Source: JBDGYW01 sp964580055
GTDB taxonomy: Bacteria; Gemmatimonadota; Gemmatimonadetes; Gemmatimonadales; GWC2-71-9
DNA length: 64,000 nucleotides
Assembly (NCBI GenBank): GCA_964580055.1
Contig: CAZOJI010000020.1
Span: forward strand, 1-64,000
Reading direction: 5' to 3'
The notes under the pieces are model-generated. The model was not told where the DNA came from and did not search any database. It worked only from the letters and a program-made list of their open reading frames with translations. The translations under genes and the position numbers were made by a program. Below are positions 17,344 through 26,119 of this stretch, one piece after another. How positions within the stretch are numbered: the first letter of the stretch is position 1; the number at the start of each line of letters is the position of its first letter.

Positions 17344-19911
17344 ATGCGTCGTCCCAAGTCGATCCGTGGCTACCTCATGGCCTTGGCATTCGTGGCTACT
17401 CTGCCGTTGCTGGGACTATGGGCGTTCACGGCATGGTCGCACCTTCGATTTCGCCAGAAGTCTTCATGGCAGATGGTGCATCAGTCTGCCGAACTCACGG
17501 CAGTGAGTGTGCGGCAGTTCGTGTCGGACGTGCGGCGGACTCTCGAAGCGATGGCTTCGAGATCGGTTCTCAGATCACTGGATACCACCCAGTGCGACTC
17601 GTTCCTGGAGAACTCCATCGCCACCCGACCGCACTACTCGGCTCTGGTTTTGTCTGATGCTGCGGGGAACGTGTTGTGCTCCTCTGTGCCAACTACCGTT
17701 CGCACGACGCGGGACCGCAGCTGGTTCGAGGTAGTATCCCGAACCAAGACATTTTCGGTCGGCAAGCCGAGCGTTGGGAAGATTTCCGGTGAATGGATGT
17801 CTGTCTTCGCGGTGCCCGTTTACGGTCACGACGGCCGACATAGGGGTTACCTATCCGTGTCTGTGACCATTGCGGGCTTTCAGCAGATCCTCAACATAGC
17901 TTCGCTACCGGAAGATGCAGTCATATCACTGACTCACACGGATGGAACCATCGTCGCGCGATCCCGCGATCCAGAACTGTGGGTCGGAAGGCAGTTGGCC
18001 GTTACCGAATCCGATCGGGAGGACCTGAATGCGCGTGAGCGGGTCACCGCGGCGGCTGAAGGCGATCGATACCTGTGGGCATGGGAAGAAATACCGGAGG
18101 TGGATTGGATCGTATACTCCGGCATTCCGGCTCACTGGGCATTTGCGCAGAGCGTCCCCGGTCTTTCCATTGGACTGACCGTCGGCACCGCGTTCGTCGT
18201 GTCAGTCCTGTTGCTCGCTTCCGGGGTATATCGTACGGTTGGACGGAATCTGTCCCGGTTGGTGCAGGGCGTGCGGAAGGCGAACGGCGAAGTATTCCCG
18301 ATCGATGAGACTGGGCTTTCCGAAGTTGCGGAAGTCGCTCGTCAGTTCAATGAGACGCTGACCGAGCGGACGAGAGCGGAGACAGATCTGCGAGCGGCCA
18401 AAGAGCTGTATCGGTCGGTGCTCCAGAACGCTGCACTCGGAATCCTCGTGGTGAAGGAGGACGGTACTGTTGTCGAGGCCAACTCGTCGGTGGCTTATAT
18501 CCTGGGCGCGGGGCCGGTGGAATCGCTCACTGGATTCAATCACAAGGATATCTATCGGGACGAAGAAGAATGGGAGAACGTACGACGGGTGTTGAGTGGC
18601 GAGTTCGAGCAGCATACCACTGACACAACGTGGGTTCGCAACGGCGGCGAGTCTTTCGCCGTTCGCCTCAGCGTCAGCCGCATTCGCCTGAGCGACGGTA
18701 GCCAGGGCGGTGTGGTATTGGCTGAGGATCTAACCGAGCGCCATGAACTCGAGGAACAGATCAGGCAGTCTCAGAAGCTGGACTCGGTCGGCAGAATTGC
18801 CGGAGGTATCGCACACGACTTCAACAATCGGCTGATGGTGATCCTGAACTGCGCTGACTCGCTTCACAGGAAGCTGAGAGGTACTGGCCTTCAGGACACC
18901 GCAAACGCGATTCTCGAGAGCGCAGCGCGGTCAGCTGAACTCACGGGACAACTGCTCGCCTTCAGCAGGAGGCAGATTGCGACACGGCGAATTCTCGACT
19001 TGAACGGCCTCCTGCGCGAATTCCAGGACATGTTGAGGAGGGTGCTGGAGGAAGACATCACGATATCCGTGAGTCTGACCGAACGCTCCTGCCCAGTGTC
19101 TGTAGATCCGGGGCAGATCGAACAGGTTGTGCTGAATCTCGCAACCAACGCCAGGGACGCGATGCCTGACGGAGGTGAACTCACCATCTCCACGCGAATC
19201 GAGATACATGGTCCACGACACCTGAAAGGAATGCAGGTTTCGGCAGGCAGCGGTTATGTCGTGCTGGCGGTGAGTGACACCGGCAAGGGTATGGATGATG
19301 ACATCAAAGCGAACGTCTTCGAGCCCTTCTTCACCACAAAGGCCGTAGGTGAAGGCACCGGTCTGGGCCTTAGCAGTGCATACGGAATCGTGCGTCAGCA
19401 TGACGGACACATGCGGGTGTTCTCCGAACTGGGCGCAGGATCCACGTTCGAGGTATGGCTTCCATTGGCGGATGAAGATGGTCTGGAAATTCAACGTCGC
19501 GAGGTCGAGGTAACCGAGGAGACGACCGTGGATAACGGTACGATATTGGTGGCCGAAGACGATCCCGCGGTGAGAAACCTGATAGAGAGTATGTTGCAGA
19601 GAGCCGGCTACGAGGTTTTGGTGGCATCGGACGGTGCCGGGGCGTTGGCTTTGGCGAATGGTTTTGAAGGTCACATCGACGCCCTGGTAACGGACTGGAT
19701 CATGCCGGGGATGCGTGGTCCCGAGCTTGCAAAGCGCCTGACCGCCGAGCGACCATCACTACAGGTGCTGTACATCTCAGGTTACACCGACGAGCAGCTT
19801 GGACCAGGAAGGTTCGAATTCGACCCGAGGCAATTTCTGGCGAAACCGTTTCAACGGGAAGAGCTACTGGGCCGATTGCAAGATCTGGCCGAGAACCCCG
19901 CACATGGCTGA
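17344..19911 (+). CDS. Hybrid sensor histidine kinase (Cache-HAMP-PAS-HK-REC)
   Basis: 855 residues. Transmembrane segment 1 is at about 12-31, a periplasmic dCache-type sensor at about 35-275 and transmembrane 2 at about 280-300. A HAMP-like linker (about 300-345) precedes a PAS domain (about 350-470). The kinase core has His491 in GIAHDFNN and the ATPase N (LNLATNARDAMPDG), G1 (VSDTGKGMD) and G2 (GTGLGLSSAYG) boxes. The C-terminal receiver has phospho-acceptor Asp784 (VTDWIMPG). All phosphotransfer residues are present. It senses a small extracellular ligand and relays within the protein. No partner regulator adjoins it, and the next gene starts 30 bases downstream. Confidence 0.94.
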   Translation: MRRPKSIRGYLMALAFVATLPLLGLWAFTAWSHLRFRQKSSWQMVHQSAELTAVSVRQFVSDVRRTLEAMASRSVLRSLDTTQCDSFLENSIATRPHYSALVLSDAAGNVLCSSVPTTVRTTRDRSWFEVVSRTKTFSVGKPSVGKISGEWMSVFAVPVYGHDGRHRGYLSVSVTIAGFQQILNIASLPEDAVISLTHTDGTIVARSRDPELWVGRQLAVTESDREDLNARERVTAAAEGDRYLWAWEEIPEVDWIVYSGIPAHWAFAQSVPGLSIGLTVGTAFVVSVLLLASGVYRTVGRNLSRLVQGVRKANGEVFPIDETGLSEVAEVARQFNETLTERTRAETDLRAAKELYRSVLQNAALGILVVKEDGTVVEANSSVAYILGAGPVESLTGFNHKDIYRDEEEWENVRRVLSGEFEQHTTDTTWVRNGGESFAVRLSVSRIRLSDGSQGGVVLAEDLTERHELEEQIRQSQKLDSVGRIAGGIAHDFNNRLMVILNCADSLHRKLRGTGLQDTANAILESAARSAELTGQLLAFSRRQIATRRILDLNGLLREFQDMLRRVLEEDITISVSLTERSCPVSVDPGQIEQVVLNLATNARDAMPDGGELTISTRIEIHGPRHLKGMQVSAGSGYVVLAVSDTGKGMDDDIKANVFEPFFTTKAVGEGTGLGLSSAYGIVRQHDGHMRVFSELGAGSTFEVWLPLADEDGLEIQRREVEVTEETTVDNGTILVAEDDPAVRNLIESMLQRAGYEVLVASDGAGALALANGFEGHIDALVTDWIMPGMRGPELAKRLTAERPSLQVLYISGYTDEQLGPGRFEFDPRQFLAKPFQREELLGRLQDLAENPAHG

Positions 19912-19941
19912 GAGGTCGCGGCGGGCGTCACTGAGAGGTCT

Positions 19942-21225
19942 ATGCGCGTCCTTCTCGTAGACCTCAACCCCTTCATGCCTCCGGTCACGCCGATCTCGCT
20001 GGGGAATATCGGCGCTGTACTCAAGGCGCACGGGCATGCCGTGGAGGTTCGTTCGCTTGGTTCAACCAGCGCGTTCAGCCCCAGGAGTCTCGCGGCATTA
20101 TTCGAGGATTTTTGCCCGCAGTTGATTGGCTTCGGTACATACCAGCGCAACATACCGCATGTGCTCGCTATCGCGCGTTTGGTCAAGGGGATACTACCTG
20201 ACTGTCGCGTGGTGCTCGGTGGCCCTCAGGTTACGTTCATGCCGGAAAGGGCTCTGAACGTCATGCCGGAGATAGACTACCTCAGCCGCGGGGAAGGTGA
20301 GGCAACCATCTTGGAGATAGTGCGTGCATTGGAAGGTGGTTCGCCTGAGTCTCCTCTCGGCGGTGTCACCTCTCGAACGCCCAGCGGAGAGCTGGTTACG
20401 GGGCCGCCTCCGACGCTAGAGCGGAACCTCGACGACTACGAGTCACCCTGGTTATCCGGGATACTCGATCCAGCGGCGCTGGACGAGTCGATAATGCTCA
20501 CTTCGAGGGGGTGTCCCAATAGTTGTTGCTTCTGCTACACGCCGGCCGCGTTCAAGGGAGGAACCCGCAGCCAATCGGTTGAAAGAGTATTGGAAGACAT
20601 GACGTATGTCTCGCGCAGGGGTACCGGCAAACTCTGGTTCGCCGATCCGAATTTCTCTTTCTCTGAACGGCGGGTAGTGGACATCCTCGAAGGAGTGCTC
20701 CAACGTGACCTGGACGTGAGCCTGTGGATAGAGACGCGAGCGGACATGCTGGCGCCGGAACTGCTCGAACTCATGAAGCGAGCCGGCGTGCATTCGGTCG
20801 CGATGGGGTTGGAGAGTGCGTCCGGCAACGTGTATCCTGGACTCAATAAGGGCATAGAGCCGGAGCAGATCGAAGCGGCGGTCAGGCTGGTGTTCGAAGC
20901 AAATCTGGAAGTGGAATTGTTCAGCCAGTTTGCACTGCCCAACGAGACCAAGAAAGACGCACTCATTACACTGGATTTCGTGAATCGATGCGGCGTGAAG
21001 ATCCAGGGCAACAGCAACGCGCAACAGATGCACCTGTACTTCGGGACCAGACTCCACTCCGATCCCGGCAGATTCGGCATCAGACCATTGAGGGCTGAAC
21101 TGGCGCCCTTCCTCGCGATCGGCGGTGAGTTCGAGACAGAGTGGATGTCTAGAGACGAGATTCGAGAGGTGAAGCATGCGTGGCGTGCAGCCTCCTTGGA
21201 TGGCGGCAAGCGGGTGGTCTCGTGA
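19942..21225 (+). CDS. B12-binding-type radical SAM enzyme
   Basis: 427 residues. The N-terminal Rossmann domain (about 1-130; VVLGGPQVTFMPE, LSRGEGE) is the cobalamin-binding type but lacks the DxHxxG motif. The radical SAM core has CPNSCCFC at about 194-201, i.e. CxxxCxxC for the [4Fe-4S]/SAM site, followed by an ADPNFSFSE strand and a GLESASG motif. The family carries out methylation, cyclisation or thiol-type radical chemistry. It overlaps the TPR gene by four bases (GTGA), and a methyltransferase-like gene follows six bases after that, so the three form a unit. The substrate is unknown. Confidence 0.92.
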   Translation: MRVLLVDLNPFMPPVTPISLGNIGAVLKAHGHAVEVRSLGSTSAFSPRSLAALFEDFCPQLIGFGTYQRNIPHVLAIARLVKGILPDCRVVLGGPQVTFMPERALNVMPEIDYLSRGEGEATILEIVRALEGGSPESPLGGVTSRTPSGELVTGPPPTLERNLDDYESPWLSGILDPAALDESIMLTSRGCPNSCCFCYTPAAFKGGTRSQSVERVLEDMTYVSRRGTGKLWFADPNFSFSERRVVDILEGVLQRDLDVSLWIETRADMLAPELLELMKRAGVHSVAMGLESASGNVYPGLNKGIEPEQIEAAVRLVFEANLEVELFSQFALPNETKKDALITLDFVNRCGVKIQGNSNAQQMHLYFGTRLHSDPGRFGIRPLRAELAPFLAIGGEFETEWMSRDEIREVKHAWRAASLDGGKRVVS

Positions 21226-22964
21226 ACGGCCGGGTCGCTTTTCCCGACCAACCACCAGAGTCGGTGTTCGCGATACTCGGCTCGGAGCCTGGTGAATCGA
21301 AAAGGGACTCCGTGCTGAGATGGCTGGAATCCATGCTGCCGTCGCTGAATTGGCGGTCACACCTTTTCCTGGTCACCGAACGCGAGAGTGACGCGATCGA
21401 TTTCTGCGTGGAAGTATTGGGGTTAGCCACCGCTTTTCTAGACCGGCATGGTTTCGCGAACCTGTTCATTCACCCGGTGTTTCCCTTGGATGCCGGGTAC
21501 GACGCGCAGGTGAGCGACTGGAACAGGATCGTTGCACTAATCGAGCCCTTTCAGCGTGAAGCACGCGATTTGTTGTCTGAGGCTCGGCTGCATCTCGCAC
21601 CGATCTTGATGCCATCTCCAAAGATTATGCAAGAAGATGTTTCCCGTGCCGCGGAGTTCTTCCGTTCGAGGATGGCGATTCCCAGCGTGTACGTGCCGGG
21701 CGGCACCTCGGTCGATTGGATGAAGAAGCCGGCCGAAGGGGACATCAGGATCTTCGTGGACTCGGACGCGGCGGGTCTAACGACCTTGCTGTGGCAAGAC
21801 CATGTGTTCGAGACAGTGTTAGACCGCGTTGAAAGGGAACGCGGACCGTTGGAGGAGGGGACATGCCGGGCGCATCTGGTGCTCGACGAGTCACAGGGTA
21901 CCGTGTTTTCCTGCCTCGATGCGTGGAGCCACGCCAGGGAGGGGGTGAGCATCGAGGATTCCCGCACGGGACCTCCGGCCATTCCCGGAAGGCCGAGCAG
22001 CACCGCATGCACCGGCTGTATTGTACGCGCGACCCTGGCAATGCGGGAAAACCTCGAGGCCAATGATCGACAGACAGAAGGGCGCAAGGTTTGTTTCTCT
22101 CTGAGCCTGCAGTCGGCGGGGCAGGGCGATTTCGCGCCGGCGGCGAACCTGGCGCACCTGGCCTACGAACTGTCCAAGTCAGACGCCGACCGCTCAGCAA
22201 GCCTGATCCAGGAAGCGCTGTGCCTCAGGGAGTCGGGGAGACTCCAACAGGCAGACGACGCTCTGGCGCTGGCCGGCGAATTCAGCGATGACGCCGGACA
22301 GATTGCGTACCAACGTGGCAGGGTGCAGTTCGTGTGGCGCGATTACATCGAGGCACTGGAATGGTATGAAACTGCGCTCGCGTCCGAATCGAAACAGGTT
22401 CCGGTCGAGGACATGTGCTTCGAGATGGCGTTGTGCCACGTCAACCTCGAAGAATATGCGGATGCCCGGCCTTATTTGGACCGCGCGGAGAAGAGCGGAG
22501 AGGCAAAGGCTCCGGTAGCCTTCTACAGAGGCGTCTGCGACTACGGTGAGGGTCGATTCGAATCCGCTTTGAACCATTTTCGAGGGGCGCATTCTCTGGG
22601 ACCGGCATCCGAAGACCTGGGGCGAGTGCTCTTCTACGTTGGCGCAAGTCTGAAGGAGTTGGAGCGCTATGAGGAGGCCGTGGATGTCCTCCGCAACGCG
22701 GTGGCGGCGGATCCCGGAGATCTCGCTAACCACAATCTGCTGGGGTTCTGCTATTACAAGCTAGCCCGGCACGAAGAGGCGGTGGCTTGCTTCCTGAGCG
22801 CCGTGGAGATAGATCCCAATTCAGCGATCGATTGGGCCAACCTTGGCTCGAACCTGCGCGATCTGGGGAGGATTAAGGAGGCGGTCGCGATGTACAGAAA
22901 GGCACTGTCGCTCGATCCCACGATTGGGTTCGCCAGGGAAAATCTCGCCAAGTTGACCGGTTAG
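21222..22964 (+). CDS. TPR protein with SPASM-like cysteine region
   Basis: 580 residues from the GTG at 21222, which overlaps the radical SAM stop. A GTG at 21180 is also in frame. Residues 1-200 are an alpha/beta domain I cannot name. Residues 215-266 carry Cys215, Cys231 (VFSCLDAW), Cys263 and Cys266 (CTGC), the spacing seen in SPASM-like auxiliary Fe-S domains. Residues about 310-580 are at least six tetratricopeptide repeats (e.g. DWANLGSNLRDLGRIKEAVAMYRKAL). This looks like the accessory half of a radical SAM system, with the TPRs holding a protein or peptide substrate and the cysteines a cluster. That reading is inference. Confidence 0.82.
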   Translation: MNGRVAFPDQPPESVFAILGSEPGESKRDSVLRWLESMLPSLNWRSHLFLVTERESDAIDFCVEVLGLATAFLDRHGFANLFIHPVFPLDAGYDAQVSDWNRIVALIEPFQREARDLLSEARLHLAPILMPSPKIMQEDVSRAAEFFRSRMAIPSVYVPGGTSVDWMKKPAEGDIRIFVDSDAAGLTTLLWQDHVFETVLDRVERERGPLEEGTCRAHLVLDESQGTVFSCLDAWSHAREGVSIEDSRTGPPAIPGRPSSTACTGCIVRATLAMRENLEANDRQTEGRKVCFSLSLQSAGQGDFAPAANLAHLAYELSKSDADRSASLIQEALCLRESGRLQQADDALALAGEFSDDAGQIAYQRGRVQFVWRDYIEALEWYETALASESKQVPVEDMCFEMALCHVNLEEYADARPYLDRAEKSGEAKAPVAFYRGVCDYGEGRFESALNHFRGAHSLGPASEDLGRVLFYVGASLKELERYEEAVDVLRNAVAADPGDLANHNLLGFCYYKLARHEEAVACFLSAVEIDPNSAIDWANLGSNLRDLGRIKEAVAMYRKALSLDPTIGFARENLAKLTG

Positions 22965-22969
22965 CAAAA

Positions 22970-23728
22970 ATGTCGCTGCAAGAGCGCATCAAGGTCTTGG
23001 CGGGTGCTCTCGAATACCCGAACGAGGAGCGTTTACAACTCGAGCGGCTGATGACTCTGTTCTGTGAATTGCCGCCGCCACCTGATCCCGGTGGCCACTT
23101 TCCGGATTACCATATGCTCAAACACAGGTTCCTCGAACGCATAGAAGGAGACGAACCCGATGCGCTCGAGGAGGCGTTCCTGAATCTCTATGCTCATCTC
23201 CACATGAACGAAGCCAGGTACACCCAGGAAGAAAGGGAGCGGTTGGACGAGGCGGGAGGTTACTGGGCACACGCCGGCGGGTTGAGTCCGATACTCAAAG
23301 CCGGCCCCTGGATTTCGCCCGCCACCGTCAGCGCCGATCTGGGAGCGGGGAACGGGTTGCAGGGGCTTCTCCTCCAATCCCTATATCCGCACCAGTTGAC
23401 CATCCAATACGAGATTTCCAGCGACATGGTAGCCGTGGGCCAAAGGCTGCAAGAATGGCTCGGCATAGCCGAAGAACGGGTTGAATGGATCGTTGGGGAC
23501 GTCTGCGACCAGGTCTTCGAAGATATCGATTTCTACTATCTGTATCGTCCCGTCCGCCCGGAAACAGAGCGGGGGGAAGCGTTCTACGAGAATTTGGCGG
23601 AGATGTTGGACTGGGGAGGACAGCCGGTGGTAATCTTCAGTATTGCGGACTGCCTCGAGCAGTTCCTGTCGCGGAGGTTCAAGACTTTCTACTACGATGG
23701 ACACTTGACCTGCTTCAGATCGATTTAG
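22970..23728 (+). CDS. Class I SAM-dependent methyltransferase-like protein
   Basis: 252 residues. A helical N-terminal third (about 1-105) precedes a Rossmann methyltransferase fold with motif I ADLGAGNGLQG near 124 and an acidic strand-2 end (IQYEISSDMV). A later strand reads FYYLYRPVRPETE. The target is unknown. It starts six bases after the TPR stop, so it is co-transcribed with the radical SAM/TPR pair. It could act on the same substrate. The motif I fit is good, but the C-terminal catalytic motif is not diagnostic. Confidence 0.78.
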   Translation: MSLQERIKVLAGALEYPNEERLQLERLMTLFCELPPPPDPGGHFPDYHMLKHRFLERIEGDEPDALEEAFLNLYAHLHMNEARYTQEERERLDEAGGYWAHAGGLSPILKAGPWISPATVSADLGAGNGLQGLLLQSLYPHQLTIQYEISSDMVAVGQRLQEWLGIAEERVEWIVGDVCDQVFEDIDFYYLYRPVRPETERGEAFYENLAEMLDWGGQPVVIFSIADCLEQFLSRRFKTFYYDGHLTCFRSI

Positions 23729-23817
23729 TCAACCAAAGACTGTCTCCTGAACCAATTCGCAATCAACCGTACCTGCCGATATCTTAGCGTCATTCGAGAA
23801 CAAACGGAGATACAGCC

Positions 23818-25734
23818 ATGAAGAAGATGTGTGTCTGCCTGATTCTGGCCGCGGCGCTCTCGGCGCCACTTTCGTCAGTTGTCACGGCCCAGTCGTTTCC
23901 CGAGTCCGATCAGGACACGACCATGTATACAGTGCGAGGCGAGCGTCACGGAGTGAGCTTCTTTCGCCAGCACCGGTTCGAAGGTGTCGAGTACGAGGCC
24001 GGGGAAACATTGACCTTCGATCGTTATCACACGGTCGACGTCATGTATGAATGGCTGGAGCGTTGGGCGGAGCAATACCCGAATCTCGTTGATCTCTACG
24101 AGGTAGCGAAGAGCTTCGAGGGACGCCCCATAATGCAGGTAACTCTCACGAACAAGGAGACCGGCGCGGCGGTCGACAAGCCTGCTTCGTACTTCGAAGG
24201 CGGCCGGCACAGCGGCGAGGTCACGAGCAGCGAATCAGCGCTGTGGTTGATACAGCATCTCCTGGAAAACTACGGTGAAGATAGGGAGATCACGGAGTTC
24301 CTGGACACGCGGGCCATGTATGTCCGGCCTGAAAACAACCCGGACGGCGCCAATCTCTACCTCTTCACGGCACAATCTAACCGCAGTACGTTGCGCCCGC
24401 ACGACAACGATCGCGACGGGCTTCTCGACGAGGACTCCCCTGACGATCTGGATGGCGACGGAGTCATCCATAGTATTCGCTATCGGCCCCGGCCCGGGAC
24501 CGACGACGAAGCGAATTACGTGTTGGACGACCGAGATCCTTCAGGACGGCTGATGCGGCGCGCCAGAGATGGGGAGGAAGGCGAATGGCTCGTCATATCG
24601 GAGGGCGTAGACAACGACGGTGACGGAGACTTCAACGAGGACGGGATCGGAGGGTTGGATCTGCATCGCAACTATCCTGAGAACTGGCGGCCGGGCGTGG
24701 GAGGTGACGAGACCGGTAGGGGGTACACACAGTACGGAGCCGGGGCATTCCCACTGAGTGAAATCGAGACACGCGCGACCGTGCTGTTCCTACTCTCGCA
24801 CCCCAACGTCTCCGTGGTCAACTCCATGGATACACGGGTACCCATGCACCTGCGGCCGCCGTCAACCTCCAGAAGCTCTGAGCGGATGTATCCGGAGGAC
24901 CTCGCCTATTATGAGATGTTCGACAGTATCGGCACGGACCTCACCGGTTATCCTTGGGCGGGCGATGTGTATTACGACTACCGAATGCGCGTGCCGGTGA
25001 ATCCGTTTACCGGCGATTCGGCCAGTCCGGGGCCGCTGTTTGGGCATAGCCCGGATTTCGGATACTGGTACTACGGCTCAATCTGGTACGGGGACGAGTT
25101 GTGGAACGGTGGCGCCATGGAGGATTACAACCACGACGGGCTGCGAGACCAGGTCGATGCCCTGATCTGGGACGATCAAGCCAACGACGGAGAAGGCTTC
25201 CGGGAGTGGGAGCCCTTCACCCACCCGACACTGGGCGAGGTCGAGATTGGAGGTTTCCATCCCAAGTTCTTCTCGCAAAACGGACCGACGCACCAGTTGG
25301 AGAGATGGGCCAGGAATCAGGGACTGTTCAATCTCACAATGTCGCAGCACCTCCCGTTGATAGATGATGTGGACACGCAAGTGCGAAACCACAGAGACGG
25401 CGACGACACCAACTACGAAGTGACCGTGAGCTGGGTCAACAGTGGGGGACTGCCTACCGCGCTACGCCAGGCACAGCTGGTCAAGATCGTTCGGGAGGAT
25501 CGTGTCCGACTCGAGTTTGCCGATTCGCTCACGGAAGGTGAATCTCCGCGACTCAGTATTGTGAAACCCTCGGGGGACGATAAGGTCATTCATGCCGGAT
25601 GGACGGAACCTGGAGAGCGCAAGTCGGTGACCTTCGAGGTGCGGATTCATGGTATCTCGAATGTCGAGGGGGAGGTGCATGTCTTGTCCACGCGGGGTGG
25701 ACTGGTCAAAGTACCTCTGCGTTTGGGCCGTTGA
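23818..25734 (+). CDS. Secreted M14-family metallocarboxypeptidase with altered zinc site
   Basis: 638 residues with signal peptide 1-24. The M14 catalytic domain spans about 70-400. Zinc ligands His131 and Glu134 are present in RHSGE. The place where the third ligand His is expected reads NSMDT, with Asp338; His344 lies six residues on. Acidic Dx(D/N)xDG loops (about 200-220 and 265-280) look like calcium-binding inserts. A C-terminal beta-sandwich (about 515-638) follows. ATG 23818 has GGAG upstream. If active it trims C-terminal residues from peptides in the periplasm or outside the cell. Activity is uncertain because of Asp338. Confidence 0.88.
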   Translation: MKKMCVCLILAAALSAPLSSVVTAQSFPESDQDTTMYTVRGERHGVSFFRQHRFEGVEYEAGETLTFDRYHTVDVMYEWLERWAEQYPNLVDLYEVAKSFEGRPIMQVTLTNKETGAAVDKPASYFEGGRHSGEVTSSESALWLIQHLLENYGEDREITEFLDTRAMYVRPENNPDGANLYLFTAQSNRSTLRPHDNDRDGLLDEDSPDDLDGDGVIHSIRYRPRPGTDDEANYVLDDRDPSGRLMRRARDGEEGEWLVISEGVDNDGDGDFNEDGIGGLDLHRNYPENWRPGVGGDETGRGYTQYGAGAFPLSEIETRATVLFLLSHPNVSVVNSMDTRVPMHLRPPSTSRSSERMYPEDLAYYEMFDSIGTDLTGYPWAGDVYYDYRMRVPVNPFTGDSASPGPLFGHSPDFGYWYYGSIWYGDELWNGGAMEDYNHDGLRDQVDALIWDDQANDGEGFREWEPFTHPTLGEVEIGGFHPKFFSQNGPTHQLERWARNQGLFNLTMSQHLPLIDDVDTQVRNHRDGDDTNYEVTVSWVNSGGLPTALRQAQLVKIVREDRVRLEFADSLTEGESPRLSIVKPSGDDKVIHAGWTEPGERKSVTFEVRIHGISNVEGEVHVLSTRGGLVKVPLRLGR

Positions 25735-25810
25735 GAAGCGGAGCTGGAATTTCGCAGGCAAGTTCGCGCATGAACTTTTTGAAATCAAAAAACCAAAGGA
25801 AAGGCGAGAG

Positions 25811-26020
25811 ATGTCAGATCACGTATACAAAACGACCGAGGTTGTGGGATCGTCGAAAAAGAGCATTGAGGATGCGGTGCACAATGCGGTGAACCGCACA
25901 GCCAAAACTGTGCGCAACATGCGTTGGATGGAGGTACAAGAGATCCGCGGGCACATCGACGAACAGGAACTCGCTCATTGGCAGGTGAGCGTAAAGATAG
26001 GATTCACTGTGGATGATTGA
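25811..26020 (+). CDS. Dodecin family flavin-binding protein
   Basis: 69 residues, full length for dodecin. This small protein forms hollow dodecamers that store and protect flavins. The family pattern is clear: VYKTTEVVGSS, SIEDAVHNAVNRT, the flavin-stacking Trp in RWMEVQEIRG, and Gln in WQVSVKIGF. The ATG at 25811 follows AAGGCGAGAG. It lies 76 bases after the carboxypeptidase and ends before a strong hairpin at 26064-26109. Confidence 0.95.
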   Translation: MSDHVYKTTEVVGSSKKSIEDAVHNAVNRTAKTVRNMRWMEVQEIRGHIDEQELAHWQVSVKIGFTVDD

Positions 26021-26063
26021 GACGTCGACCACACTGGCGTTCATCAACTGTAGCTAGTGGCAG

Positions 26064-26109
26064 AGTGCGGCGAGAGGCGGCACATTTCGTCACCGCTTCC
26101 CGCCGCACT
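26064..26109. terminator. Bidirectional terminator hairpin
   Basis: AGTGCGGCG (26064-26072) and CGCCGCACT (26101-26109) are a perfect 9-bp inverted repeat. An inner GCGG/CCGC pair (26077-26080 with 26093-26096) extends the stem. It sits between the convergent dodecin and BNR-repeat genes, ending 11 bases from the latter's stop. There is no clear T-tract. Confidence 0.5.
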
Positions 26110-26119
26110 GGGCTTCCTC

